Below are positions 12,901-26,300 of a DNA stretch of 64,000 nucleotides, piece after piece. Position 1 is the first letter of the stretch. Each line of letters begins with the position of its first letter. Origin of the DNA: Symsagittifera roscoffensis (Eukaryota; Xenacoelomorpha; Acoela; Convolutidae). The stretch lies in contig NC_087070.1 of NCBI RefSeq assembly GCF_963678635.1, forward strand, positions 42,952,988 through 43,016,987. Direction: 5' to 3'. Both the position numbers and the translations under genes were made by a program. Below the pieces are notes generated by a model that had not been told where the DNA came from, searched no databases, and was given only the letters and a program-made list of their open reading frames with translations.

Positions 12901-15900
12901 TATCAAGAGTTCCCTGTTAAACAATATGCGGCTTCAGAGTTTCCTGTATAGGGGTGGGGGTGGGGGTGGGGGTTGGGGATGGGGGTGGGTTTGGGGGTTG
13001 GGGATATTGTTATTCACAAATATTTTTGAAAACTTTCTTGATCTTTGTTCCTTTCCTGAGCTACTCTTGAACTCTAAAAAGACCGTTTCCTAAAACTTTC
13101 TGAGGCGCAGGTAATATTGGAAATGTGCCAAAACTGACATTCTAGTACAACTTATTTGACTAGTACAACTTGTCATTAATTGTATATAACTTAATATATC
13201 ACATTTACTGTATATTCGCCCCAACGTGTTTTGTGACAACTTTTGGGGGTTCGATTAGCCAAAACTGGATGTCGAAAATAAGTATTTCTTGGGTGTTCAG
13301 AGGTTTGAGTCACCAAGGGGAATCCCCCGACGACCTAAATTCGCTCCTGTCTGAAACAGCCATTATTAAAAAACAAACTCGCCCTAAAATCTTTCATTCA
13401 TCGCATTGAAGTGTGACGAAAAAAACCTTGTCTGTTAGCATCTGTGTAAAAAATGTTTTACTCGTGTTTTGAAACTGGGTTCATTATTCAAAGGACAGGG
13501 AAAGTTACACTTTGTCATTTAACCCTTCCTTTATTAAATTATATGGTCCCGCAACACCTCAGAAAGGGACATTTTAGCCAATTAAAATTTTGACATTTTG
13601 GTAGAAAAAGCGAGATAGCTCAAAAGGATTTCAGCTGATAATTTCAATATTAGCTATTTTTCAAAAATTGAAAAACAAGTGGCAAACACTTGCTGTGCTA
13701 CCTTTAAACGTTATTTATTGTTCACTAACCGCCAAAAAAGCACGACTGTTTCGATTTCATTTTCAAGCTTAAGATCTGAATTGAATGAGTTCTGAATTTT
13801 CATTTTTAAAAACTAATCGAATTTGTTTTCTACATCTTGAAATGATATAATCTTCTATCCATCTTACTTATCATCCAATGTCATCCGGCACTAATCGAAA
13901 ACGTCAAAAAAAAATTAAAAATTAACGAGATTTGTGCATGCGTGTTTTTATGGGAGGAGCAAAAAATACAAAAGCAGCCCTGAAATAATTGTCGTTTTTT
14001 TTTCAGCGGGTGACGTGGACAATTTTATCGTGGATGCCACAACAGGTGTGATCAGATTCAAAGAGGATGCCACCCCTGCTAAAGTGTACCACGTGGATCT
14101 ATATGCTACAGACTACAACGGAAATAAGACACCCTACCCTGTCGTGTGCGAAATTACAGTACGTAAAATGAAAAAAAAAATCTATGATTTCATACTTTTG
14201 ACAGAACGAAAAATTATTGTCATGTCAGAATGTGATATTTCAATTATGGGGCATTGACTTGATGTTTAGCATGATTGGATCTCTTTAGTTATCCATCATT
14301 GGTGCCTAGTAGCGACTTGCCACCCCTATATTGAATTAATACAACTGTTAAGCGAATTTCATTCCTTGTTACGAATCTCCCCCTTCCCGCGAATGGGGGA
14401 TAGTTAAAAAAATTCCGCTAGCTAAGAAATATTATCAGTGCTTATCTAACGAGTTTATTCAAGCTAGTTTCCACAATGGACTTGTGTATTTTATTGTTAC
14501 TCCGACTTTCGTGACGAAAGTAACGGAATATTTGTGCTCGGGTTGTTTTTTTTTTCTTCAGACAAACTTCGAATTCTTAACTAAATATTTTTTTGCGGAA
14601 TTTTTTTATATCAGCCAAAAGTATTGTTGTCTTGAGCTCAAATTTTACAAGATATTTTATCTGTTATCTTTTTCAAAAAATTATTAGGGTTTAAAGATTG
14701 CCAATATGGCCAATTTAGGACAATTAACGCGCGATTTTTTTCGCGCTATTGACGCGTAAGCTGAGGTTTAATCCGTCTTAGAAATCGTTCCGAACTGGTT
14801 GGAGTAAGCTCATTTGCCATTACTGATTTGTTACTAGGAGGGAAATCTATCTTTTGATGTTTAAATGGCGTATGGGGGGATGATTTTCACAAAAAGTCCC
14901 AAATGTAAAAAAAAGATCCGTTTATTTTATTACATTTATTTTTCCATGTTATTACTGCTACATAGCCCTCAAAAGGCAGCCAAAACAATCTGGGCTTCGT
15001 CATAATACGAGCAGTCTAGTTTTTGTTCCAATTAAAAACTTTAAAACAATGCGGAATATTTAAGCTTGGGGTCATCTTTTATTCAGTTAAGTTTGGGCGA
15101 TCAAAATAATAGTTTTTACCATAAAATTTCAATAGTCATCAAAGATATCGACTCCCTGAGTTCATATGTGAAAATATATTTTACCTTGATTCTTTAAACT
15201 GAATCAAAGTAAAATAAAATATTAACTGTTTAAAATTCTAGGAGTCTGAAAACTGCTAAATTGGCCATGCTCTGGACTAGTTTCTGCGGGCTGTAAAAAT
15301 TTTATTCATGATGCCTGAGATTTTCATTGACAAAAACTAGAACGAGACGCCTGACACAGTTAACGTTAAAAAAAATAGAGGAAAATTCCTCTGATTTTTC
15401 GGTCGACCACATTGCTATTTCATTATAATCGGTTGATCTAAACAGACCTATTTTGCAACAAACAGAAGACCAAAAGCTGAAGCTGTATTGATATTGAATC
15501 ATTGAAGAGATGAAATCGAGAAAATTTGAAAAGTTTGAATTTCGTGAGATCATCCTGAAAAATCATACTGGAACAAATAAGGCATTTTGAGGCACTTAGC
15601 ATAGTTGTTAGGCGTTCACTTTGAAATTGTCAGATTGTTTATTCGATCCCATGCCATGGCAATGATAGTGTGTGAGGATGAGCTCTCACTTGACCTCTAG
15701 CTTCAGGTCTACCATAGCCTGACCAATTTCGGCTGCATTAGTGGTACCACGTGAAAATTTTAGACACAATGAAACGGCCTTGAGTCGCAAAAAATAACAC
15801 AGTCTGGAATATGGGGAGATAATACAAATGAATAATACAAGTGGTATCACTTGAAAGTTTTAGACGCAAAAAATGGTCTTGAGTCGCAAAAAAGTAACAC

Positions 15901-17352
15901 AGTCCGGAATGTCGGGAGATAATACAAATGGACTATCCTCGACAGGACTGTTAAGGCCCACCGATAGCTCCTCTGTGCTTCGCAGGAACCACATTATTAT
16001 CATTATTATAAAGGAAATTGTCGAATGAAGGATTTCAGTGAAGGCAGGATGTCTGTAATATAACTGTCGTTCTTAAGGGCATACGTGAAAAAAGAAAAAT
16101 GAAATAACTAGATGTTTTAAAAATGTGCTTCGAACTTTTTCCGTAAATCTTTGAGTGCGAGACGAATACACTAGACCATAGACAGTTTCTTAAGAGAAAT
16201 TAAAATTTTGGTCGACATAATTTTCTTTTTTTTTCGAAACCACCCTCATAGAAAACATTTCTGCACACGCCACTGGATAGAGCACATTTTTTTTGCAAAA
16301 AAGGTGTTTATGGTGTTATGGGTCAACCATTTTTTTTTAGCCCCCCCCCCCCCCACGGAAAATCCTAGATCCGCTTTGGTTTTTGATGATAAAATGCTGT
16401 TTTTCGATTATTATCATGAATTTTTTTTTTGTTTCTGTCAAATCTTTTTTTGTTTTTGTCATAGGTGACCGTGTCTAACAACTTACCCCCCGCCTGCGCG
16501 AAGGATTGGGTATTACTGAAAATGACTGACGAAATTACCCAACTGACTGTTAATCTGAAAACCGGTGTCACTGGGCCCCAATGCGCTGATCCAGAGGGGG
16601 GTGCTCTCTCCTTCACGGCTGAAACCACGAGTGGTGAAATCGGAGGCGTCACTTACACTCTTTCGTTAGTGGAATTTAAACCCTGGAACTGTTCTATATT
16701 TTTTAAGTACACCACTTATAGGATTTTCTAGCGCAAATATTCTGTTTTTCTCTGTTTGGGTCTTTTCTGTTATACGACAGTCAGCAGGGAAAAAAGCAAC
16801 ACCTCTGTTATAAATGTTCAGAAATATATTTTAAAAAGGGCACCACAATAAATATTCAAACCCTCGTCTGCTGGTCTTTCGGGAGATCTTCTCATGCGCA
16901 AAAGGACCGAATGCGCGAAAACTCTCAAACAATCAGAGCCCTTTGAACTGTCAAAACATACTGAATTTATAGTCAATTTTTTGTCGGTCTTTCGCGCAGG
17001 AGGGATTCCCCGAAAATATTCTCTATGTAAAATTTTTGCGCTAATTAGTTTATGAGTGGTTCGATAATTTTTTGTTCAATAGGGCAGCGGGAGTCTTCAG
17101 TACTACAATGGACCGTGAGACTCTGAACCAATATGAGCTAGTGGTGTACGTCAAAGACGCCGGAGTTCCAATCCTAACCACCACTATCACCCTTGCAGTC
17201 GTAGTGAGTACACTCGCATGCTCTCTCCTAGTTCTTATTTCCCTTTGTCGTTTTGCCTTTTCCCTTTTTCTTCATCATCTGTTCTTCTTTTTCTTCTTCT
17301 TCTTCTTCTTTCTTCTCCTTTTTCTTTTTCTTTTCTTCTTCTTCTTCTTTTG

Positions 17353-17387
<35 letters not shown>

Positions 17388-20300
17388 TTCTTCGTCTTCT
17401 TTGTCTGCTTCTACTTCGTCTTCTTCTTCTAGTTCTCCTTCTTCTACTTCTTTTTCTTATTATTATTATTATTCTTATTCGTATTCTTATTTTTATTCTT
17501 ATTCTTCATCTTCTTCTTCTTCTTCTTCTTCTTCTTTTTCATCTTCAATCATCTTCTTTCCTTCTGTATTTATTTTTTTTCTTTTTCTTCTTCATTTATC
17601 TTCTTTTTCTTGGAAATCAAGATCAGGCCCATTCCTTCTTCAAAAGAAATCACAGACCCGAACGCAGAATAGATGGTGTTTTAATTTTTCTAATTACCCA
17701 TTCTTATGTTGCTAAATTTAAAAAAAAACGACTTCTTTTGTCGAAATCAAACTTCAATTTCATCGAATGTTCCCTAAATTTGATTGAAAAATGAAAATTT
17801 TCAGACTGATTTTTTTTTTCACAATAAGAGAAAAGCCTCAGAATATGTTTTTGCAATACAAATCACGACCACAATCGACCTCATGACTGCTTTGTTTCAC
17901 GGTACCTAAAATCAAGCGCGAAAAAAAACAAACTAACTATTTGCTTTTACATTGTGGTTGTTGAAATCCAAAATTAGGTTTAAATTTCGAAACGATCGAG
18001 TGATTTTTAAAAGAAGATAAGAAAAACTGCTGGTAAGGGTAGTTGAACGGTAAAAGAGAAAATTACTGTGATTAGGCTCCCCCCAGGGACGACAACGTGC
18101 CCGTTCTGACAGACGGCGTGACCAGGGTGGACGTCGAGGAGGGTCTACCCGCAGGAACTCAGGTGATCGGACCCCGCACCTGGTCAGACGTCGACGCCTC
18201 CGAGGCACATTCTGAAGTCTTCTTCGGAGCCGGAACATTCACAGGTACCCTACTGCCTTGGAGTTAATAATAATATGAATTATAATCGCTCAGGTTGAAT
18301 TTTCAATACTCTCCATGGAATCCTTAAAAGTTTTTAAATCACAGAACTCCAGTGCTTGCTAGCACAACTCAAATCGAGACAAAAACCGCTTAAGAACCTG
18401 CTTGAACTGACTATGCTGCAGAAAAGGAAGATACACATTGTCCAAAAAAAATGAAACCAAAATGATAAAAATTATATGACTTAACCTTTTCAAGAAAGGA
18501 GCCATGAGTGAAAAGAAAAAGAAGCAGAAAAACGAGAAACTCTGGCAAATTTCTAGGTAGTGAGAAAAGAAAGAGGAAACTTGTTCATTTAGGTGACTGC
18601 CCCAGTGAAACCTTGTTCCAAGTTGACCCGGAAGACGGTGCCTTGTACCTGGTGAAAAGTTTCGATTTCAACGCCAACTATGTCAACCACTACCTGGAGA
18701 GGAGTTGTGTCTACACCCCCAAAGTTTGTGTTCCTGCCGGATGTCAAGATGCCGCGCTGACAACTACGATTAGACTCCAGAACGTCAACGACCACGCACC
18801 TGTCATAAACAGTCTGGACAAAACAGTCACCATAGACGAAGGTGGGAGGGGGGCCAAAATAATACTAATAATTCAGAACGTCGACAACAATTAGTCTATT
18901 GCAATTATGATTCCGGGTTAGGGAAATTTGAGTTCATAATACTACCGTTTACAATGAATTGATGATGTAATAATTTTTTGGCATTTTCTTTTGTTTTTCG
19001 ATTTTTCAGTACTACTCTTTTTCATTTATTGCCTTCGCTATAATCTCCAAACTTCAACCAACCTTCTTTGAGCTGGCTGGCTTTTTGATAATATTTGTTT
19101 TTCAAGAGAATGATTTGATAAAATATATTTGTTTTTGGCTGAGTTTTTGCTTTGCTTGATTCTTTTTTGTGTTTCTTGATGGGTTTTCAGTTTTTACTAG
19201 AAATCTTGTCGTAGTAAATACTCTTATGCAGGTCTTGTAAGACTTTTTGTTTCAAGAAAAAGTCTTAAAATTGTTTCAAGCTAATTTTGATTTTTTTTTG
19301 CGGTTTAGCTTTCAATTTTTTTCTATTTCTATTTCACCTCATTTCTATTCTGAAAAAGAAGACAAGTTTCAATCTCGATCTGCAAAAGTGAGTTGGTCAC
19401 GAAAAACGTGATTGATTTCTATTTTGGAAAATGGAAGTTATTTTTCAGATTGATCCACTGTTCTCAAATTGGGCTAAATGCACCAAAAAGGAGTTACTTT
19501 TGGTTTTTTAAAAAATCAAAAAACTTTAAGGCCATGTATTCTTCTACTTAGAACTTTAAATTGAAAGTTCCCTAAATTTTTTTCCTTGCGTTCATGTTTA
19601 TGAATCTTTTCCAAATAATTTCTGCAATCAAGTAATATTCATGCAAAACCGAACTCCTAGAATGACTCAAACAAACTTCTCAAAATTAAACAACTACAAA
19701 TGATCAGAAACTGTGTGATTTTTTGAAGCCAGCAAAAAATCTTTTGAAGACAGAGGAGTGTTCATGCTATTAGTAGAAGCGTCTTTTTTTAGTATTCAAA
19801 ACTCATCAAATCAAAAATACGCTAAAAATTGAACACCTTGCGTAGAAACAAGGATAACTTGAAGATCAATTATCTAGTTTTGATGAATACACTAATTTTC
19901 CAAGTTTTCAATCAAAAGTACAAATTTTTTACTCTACCATTTCCATTCAAAACTGTTAGTTAAATTATCAAAATGATGAAAAGTGAAGATAAACCAACGG
20001 GAGTAAAAAGGAACCAAAATTTGGCCATTTGTATTGAAATTTAAATGCCGGACGCTCATAATATCAGAAAAACGTGATCTGAATTTAATTTTCAAAACTT
20101 TTAATTGAAATTTTCACACTCGATTTTGTCTGAAAACTGAATTTTAGAAATTAAAAATCAGAACTCAAAATTTACAATTGCGGGAAAGACGAGAATTTCT
20201 AGATTGAGACCAGCTGCTATTCGCAATTGGGCAAACATCATTTTGAGTAGAATTATCTTGTTTCTGATAATAATTATACAGGAATGCTTCCAATACAAAC

Positions 20301-23300
20301 TCTGGAAGATCAGTTCAATTTAACAAACCCTTGGGCAATTAGACTTTGATTGATTTTTTTGTAACGGTTTTCTTAACTAACTACTGTTTCATTTGCTATA
20401 TATGTTTTACGAAAATTCTAATTTGAATTTATTCATAAAGGAGCTAGTTATTACTTCCGTTGCTTAAAACAAGGCAGTGCAACAGCGTCGAGTCATATCA
20501 GTGCCCAAAGTTCAATGTTGATTTAAAATGCCGAAACTTCAATGTTGTTCAAGGGTGCTGAAATTTTTTTTTGTTAAACAAAGCGGATATACTAAGCCAA
20601 AGACTACAAAACTAGCTACAGCTACTATCTCAGGTTTAAAGTGACCGATAACAAACTCTAGTTTTCATCTAGAGTCGTAGCCACTGTTGGCAAGCTCGCT
20701 ACATTTTGGCGCAACTAGTGATTGCTCTTGCTGTTTTGTAAGATAAATTGTTTTTCAAAGCGTCGAAAATCAAATCTTGTTCAGCAGTGCCGAAAATCAT
20801 TTTTTAGAACTCTTGAACACAGTTTCATTTTCGGCGCTTATGTACATTGGGAATATTGAATGCCCCCATAAAACGGATCTTTTGCTGCGGCGTGTGCGTG
20901 TCAATGGTATATAATCCGGTCGTAAAAATGAGTACTAATTATAATAACTATCAAACAACTATGTAACATTTACCAAAACCTAACTTTTTATGAAAACCAA
21001 ACTTATTGTACCGACTTTTGTAACAAAAGTAAAATTTGTGCTCGGGGTGGGTTTTTTTTCTTCAGACAAGTTTCGAAATTTTAAGTGGCCATTTTTGACG
21101 GAACTTTTCAAACATCATTCAACAAGTATTGTTATCCTGAGCGTATGTTTAAAAAGATATTTCACTTGTGATCTTTTTTCTTAAAGTTATGGTGATTTAA
21201 ATTTTGCCATTTTAGCCAATTTGGGACAATTAACGCGCGATATACATCGCGATATTGACGCGTAAGCGGAGATTTAATCCGTTTAGAAATCGTTCCGAAT
21301 TGGTTCAAGGAAGCTTATGTTTCATAATTGATTTGTTAATAGGAACAAATTCTATCATTTTGTTCTTGATATGGCGTGTGGGGGTGTTTTCACAAAAAAT
21401 CTCATATTTTTTCTAAAAAAGTTTAATTTTACTTTTTTACTTTTAATTTTTTCATGTTTTACTGCTCCGTAGACCTTAAAAGGCAGTCGGAACATTCCGG
21501 GCTTCGCCCTTATACGAGCAGTCTTGTTTCAATTGATGTAACTTTGGCTGGTTTAAATAATCTCTTTTTTGTCGAACTGCTCCTTTAGGCGGCAGATGAA
21601 TCAGCCGATGTTTAAATTAGCTACCATATAGGCCAGCCGAAAATTGCAACTTTTACATAATAAGTATGTTAACAGCTACGTTACTGTTCCGAAACTCTAA
21701 ACTTCAACCAAATAAACCAACGTTAAATTCGTCTGGCTTATAAATCCTCCCATTTTCGGCCGGTTTGTTCATCGACTGGACTGGTTTGCTCACACTCGTT
21801 TCTTTGACTGATCATTTCATAATGTTGCTTGGTTTTAGATGAGACCGTAGGTACTGGGATATACACGATAACAGTGAGAGACTATGATGTCTCTTCCTTC
21901 ACCTACCAGATTTCAGGAGACGCTCTCGCTAAAGAATACTTCCAACTCGTAAGCAAATCATAGAAAACACATAACACTACACACTTGCTAAATTCAAACA
22001 GAAAAAAATAACTGTTATCATGCAGTTTTATTAGAAGCCAGATAAGTTCGATAACTTGGATTGATAGAGTTTTTTCAGAGTTACTCTAAAAATGAAATAG
22101 AATCAAGATTAAGGCTTCAAAACTTTATTAAAAATCCTTGCCTGATTCAAATTTTTTTAGCCAACTGTTGCTATTTATTTACCCCTGAAGGGGCGGATCT
22201 AGAATTTTTTCCAACCGGGGTTAGTTTAGGGGTTCTTAAAAATTTCGAAAAATTTTGTCGGCCTTTTTTTGAAGTCGACGACAAAACTGATTTTCTGAGC
22301 TCTCCTAAAAATCTATAAAAACCTTACTTTACTATTTTGCCAAAACTTTTTGCGCCCTAGGCAAGTTTGAAAAAAACAGCCAAAAAGTTTTTTGGATGGC
22401 ACCTTCAGAAAAAGTTTAGAAATGGTTGCCTCAAAATAGACGTAAATTAGTACCAAATGGGGGACCCTTTGAGATGTCATTTAGTAGAATCTCTAAGGAG
22501 CGCCCCCCATGCAAATCCGCTCCTGGGTAACCCAACCCTTAAAACTAGTTGTTGGCGAATATTTGAAAATCTTGTATCTCAAGTCCACTGTTTGATGGTA
22601 AATTGTTTGAGTTTTTGTACAATTTAAGCCCCATAAATTCGATTTGTAACAATATCGAGATTCAAATCTTGCATGTTCGAATTAAATTCTGCTTTTCCTT
22701 AACCCTACTCTGTACAACTTCTATAATTTTCCCATTTTTAAGAATTTATACCCATTTGTTGTTTTTTCAATATTGAATCTAAACACTCAATTGATTGATT
22801 ACAACATCAAATGAAAAAAAGGTTAGTAAGTTCATTAACTGTTACCCTAAAACGCTTGATTTTTTCGTATTTCCAGCCCAAATAGTTTTGTAATTTGATT
22901 TTATTTCAGGTCAACATCCCAGCTACCGTAAGATGATTGTTAAGCCATGGTTAGAAACAACGGCTCTATTGCTATCAATATGTACAACTGCTTTCAAGTT
23001 CATGGGCTGTAATAATTATGTAACAACGCTTTTGCTATCAACATAAAAAACTGCTTTCAATCTCCTTGACTGTTATAACTAGAAGCAACAAATCGTTTGC
23101 TATCAAAAAATCAATTGCTTTTAAATGTCATGGGAACTGATAAAGTTTTTTTACTGTTTCAAATTGCGGTGATCGAAATAATAGTTTTATCGAAATTTTT
23201 TTATACCCCATTTACGATATTGCATCCCTGAGTTCAACTATAAAAAGATATTTTAGCTCCCATAATTGCTCTTTGTGCTAGTTATGTTATTGTGAGCTGC

Positions 23301-26300
23301 CAGTTTTTGTTTCGACTTTTGTAGGCAAGGAGGAACATATATTCGTGAGCTGATTTTTCAATGAGACCGATTTACAAAAGAAAATTTGATAAATGGGAGG
23401 ATCGATACTTGGCTCCTCGTGATTCTGGCGAGGGCGCACGCACTACCGACTCTAAGATAATTACCTGACTCCAAAATTCTATCTAAATTGCTCGTTCAAC
23501 ACTTTAACGCAAATTATTTATGCGTAACGGGCTGTCCCGCAGAATAAAACTGTTCCAAATTGAATTCAGGCAACCTAATCAATCGGTCGTAATAATTTGG
23601 TACTCTTTCACACTTAATGTTTCATATTGTTGAAATTGTACTGTTTTTCGAAAAAGTTTGTTGTGGGGGAATGTTTGACCCATATTTGTGATTTTGTATT
23701 TCGTTTTCTCGAAAAATACCCTGCCAAATCTGAGGTACTGCCCTCCCATCTAACAAACCACTCAATTAAAAAGACCGGATTTGAAAAACGCCCCCGTATC
23801 AGAGGCTACGCCCAATATTTCTCAAAAACTAATCTAGCAAATCTGAGATTGTGGATTCAATTGAAATGGCTGGTAGTGGTAAACTCCTTTGCATTTGCGG
23901 GCTCTTACCTTTTTTTTCACGAAAAGTTATCGCCCTCGGAAAAGTCAAATTTTTGAGTTTTTTTAGTTTTATAAAGAAAAATTTTTGAACTTTCTCGAGA
24001 GCTTCTTTCCACTATCTGGGATTTTGAGCTCAAGTCAAAGTCCGCGCTGTGAAAAACTCCTTTCTTGTGCGACCACGCTCAATTTTTTTACCCAAAAAAT
24101 TATAGCCCTCGGAAAAGTCAAAGTTTTGATTTTTTGACCAATTTTACACAAGCAAAGCTTGTGTTGTAGTATGAACTCTCATTTTTTTGCAATCTAAGTC
24201 GAAAATATTGAAAGTGCTAATTTTGATCAACCACCAGCTATTAAGTACAGTCAATGCTAAGGATATCAAAACCGACTATTATATTACAAATAGCACTTTA
24301 GCTTCAAGGTATCATGGATCTGTAGCGTAGAAGTAGGGAAGGAGACCCACAACAAAATAAGAGGGTTTGAACCTGGGCAGGTTCGGATGTTTTTAATGAA
24401 ATTTTTCATATGCTAGCTAAAATGCGTCCGCTCTATTAGTTGAGGCATCTAAGTAGATTTTTTTTTCAAATTGACTGGTACTGCTAATGCGTCAGAATTG
24501 GCTTGCGTCACTTAAGAAATTTTGTAGACTCAAACTTTTACTCATTCAGTTTTCCCAGTAGCGCTATCGGTCATATTTTTTCTTGTGTATTCGAAGTACA
24601 ACTTCGCTTGTGTTTGTAACTTTTTGTTTCTTGTCGAGAATTACCCTCCCAAATCTGAGGTTTTGGGTTCAATCGAAATTACCGGTTGCATGACTTTCTT
24701 CAACTTAAGCGGCTACGCCCAAAATTTTTACTGTTTTAAGTTTTTGACATTGCTTAGTTTTTGATTGCTCAGAAATCGATTTTAATTTTGAAAGGATTAT
24801 GATTGTTGTTGTGTATTTTTGAGAAGTAAATTATCAAAATTATGCTAGTCAATTTTTTTTCACGTTTTCAGACTTTCAGGCTAGCCGATATTTATGCTAA
24901 TCGAGCAGTCAACCCGCAATTGATGTTTTATAAGTACATTCAAACAAACCTGGTACAGTTGACTTGCAATTTAAAAAAGAATGCAAACAGCCTGACAACA
25001 AATGATTTCTTGAAGATTGCTCTCTTAATTTTTGTATGCTTATTATGTCAAGCTGTTATAGTGTTTTTTTTATTTTGATATGAAAGTAAATTTTTTGTTG
25101 CTTAAGAGTTCCGTAGGACTAGAATTCCGAAAACGAAAGGGATTTTAAAAACGTAGAAACTGATGAAATGAAGCAAATTCAGAGTTATGTAGCATCTTTC
25201 CAGTTTTTCTAATCAAATTAGCTTGCGTTGGCTTCAGTACCTTTGCTGAAAATGGGAGTCAGGTTTTTTTAAATTTGCAAAAAATTTTGACACCATTTCG
25301 AGAGAGTTTATTTGATTGGAGATATGCAATAATTAGTTATATTAATAGAATACTTCCTCTTATTTTGCTTTTTAGTATTTATTGCTGCATTTTTTGTTAA
25401 CCCCTGAGAAAACTTGTTTTAACAATCAAATCTTCCTTTAATCGAATTTTTGATTTTTGTTTGCTTGGATCTTTTTAACTATGACACCCCCTATGGAACC
25501 TAGAAATGACTTGCCATCCCAATGAAGAAATAATTCAACGGCTGAGCTTATAACAATTTTGTATGTAGTGACGAAGAGTTAAAAAAATCCGATTTTTTTA
25601 AACGTCGCGTCGGTCTTTTCATTTGACTGGGAGCTCGCTTGTAAATACTTGTTCTCTTTAAAGAATGAAGAAATTGCTAATCGGAAGACTTATAAACGTA
25701 ATGCTATTTTCCTTGGCGTGAAGGGGGCTATATTAGGCGAACACTATTTTAGGCGAAAATAAGTGTGTTAAAATTAGCAAAAACTTTGATTAAGAAAGTG
25801 TCCATTTTAGCAGAAATTGTGGATCAACCGTACAATGCCCCCCTAAACTTAGCCGAAATTTCCTCTCCCCGAAGCTTAGCATTTAGCAGAAATTGTGGAT
25901 CATCGTGCAGTCCCCCCCTTTTGAATATACAGCTGGATATACCGAATAGTTATTTTGTCCTATTTTATTTCGTATTAATCAAAATTTGATATCGATTGAT
26001 TGTTTTGAATAATTCAATCATTTTATTTTGCCTCGAAGTCAATTTGTAAAAAACCGGCATTTTGTTTCCCTAAATTGATTTGGGGGGGGGGGACTAGTAC
26101 GGTTGATCCGAAATTGTATGCGATTAATAACGATTTTCCTTTGCTACAAACTAATTACAGGTAGCGTTCAAACAGCAAATAAATAGTGAAATAGTGACCG
26201 CTGCAGTCGCGTCAACGTGTTGAAGGCTTGTCAACAGAGGGTAAGGCTCTTTAAAAAAACTAGATCCGCTCATCGGTGCGAAGCGGTGACTCGCGTATAG

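Larger units (their letters stand above)
8740..14006 (+). other. Intron 6 (5.3 kb)
   Basis: Mostly AT-rich with no exon-like reading frame. Contains a family B fragment (10138-10194), a 186-bp tandem duplication (10865-11220), a foldback of family C (11226-11425) and a G-rich minisatellite beside a diverged hAT-like core (12937-13345). Confidence 0.65.
18842..21838 (+). other. Intron 11 (3.0 kb)
   Basis: Contains a copy of the intronic repeat K (19228-19545), then AT-rich DNA, then a family B element (21007-21527). No further exon-like frame was found. Confidence 0.6.

Noticed and set aside
12722-13093. 123-codon ORF with a glycine/tryptophan run
   Set aside because: It crosses a GGGGGT minisatellite and a diverged transposon core; no splice sites or homology link it to a gene.
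17072-17794. 240-codon and overlapping 165-codon plus-strand ORFs
   Set aside because: Only the first ~40 codons of one frame are real (exon 9); the rest is translation of the TTC microsatellite.
18076-18087. Alternative acceptor for exon 10 at 18086
   Set aside because: Its use gives the wrong phase with exon 9; the upstream AG at 18075 keeps frame.
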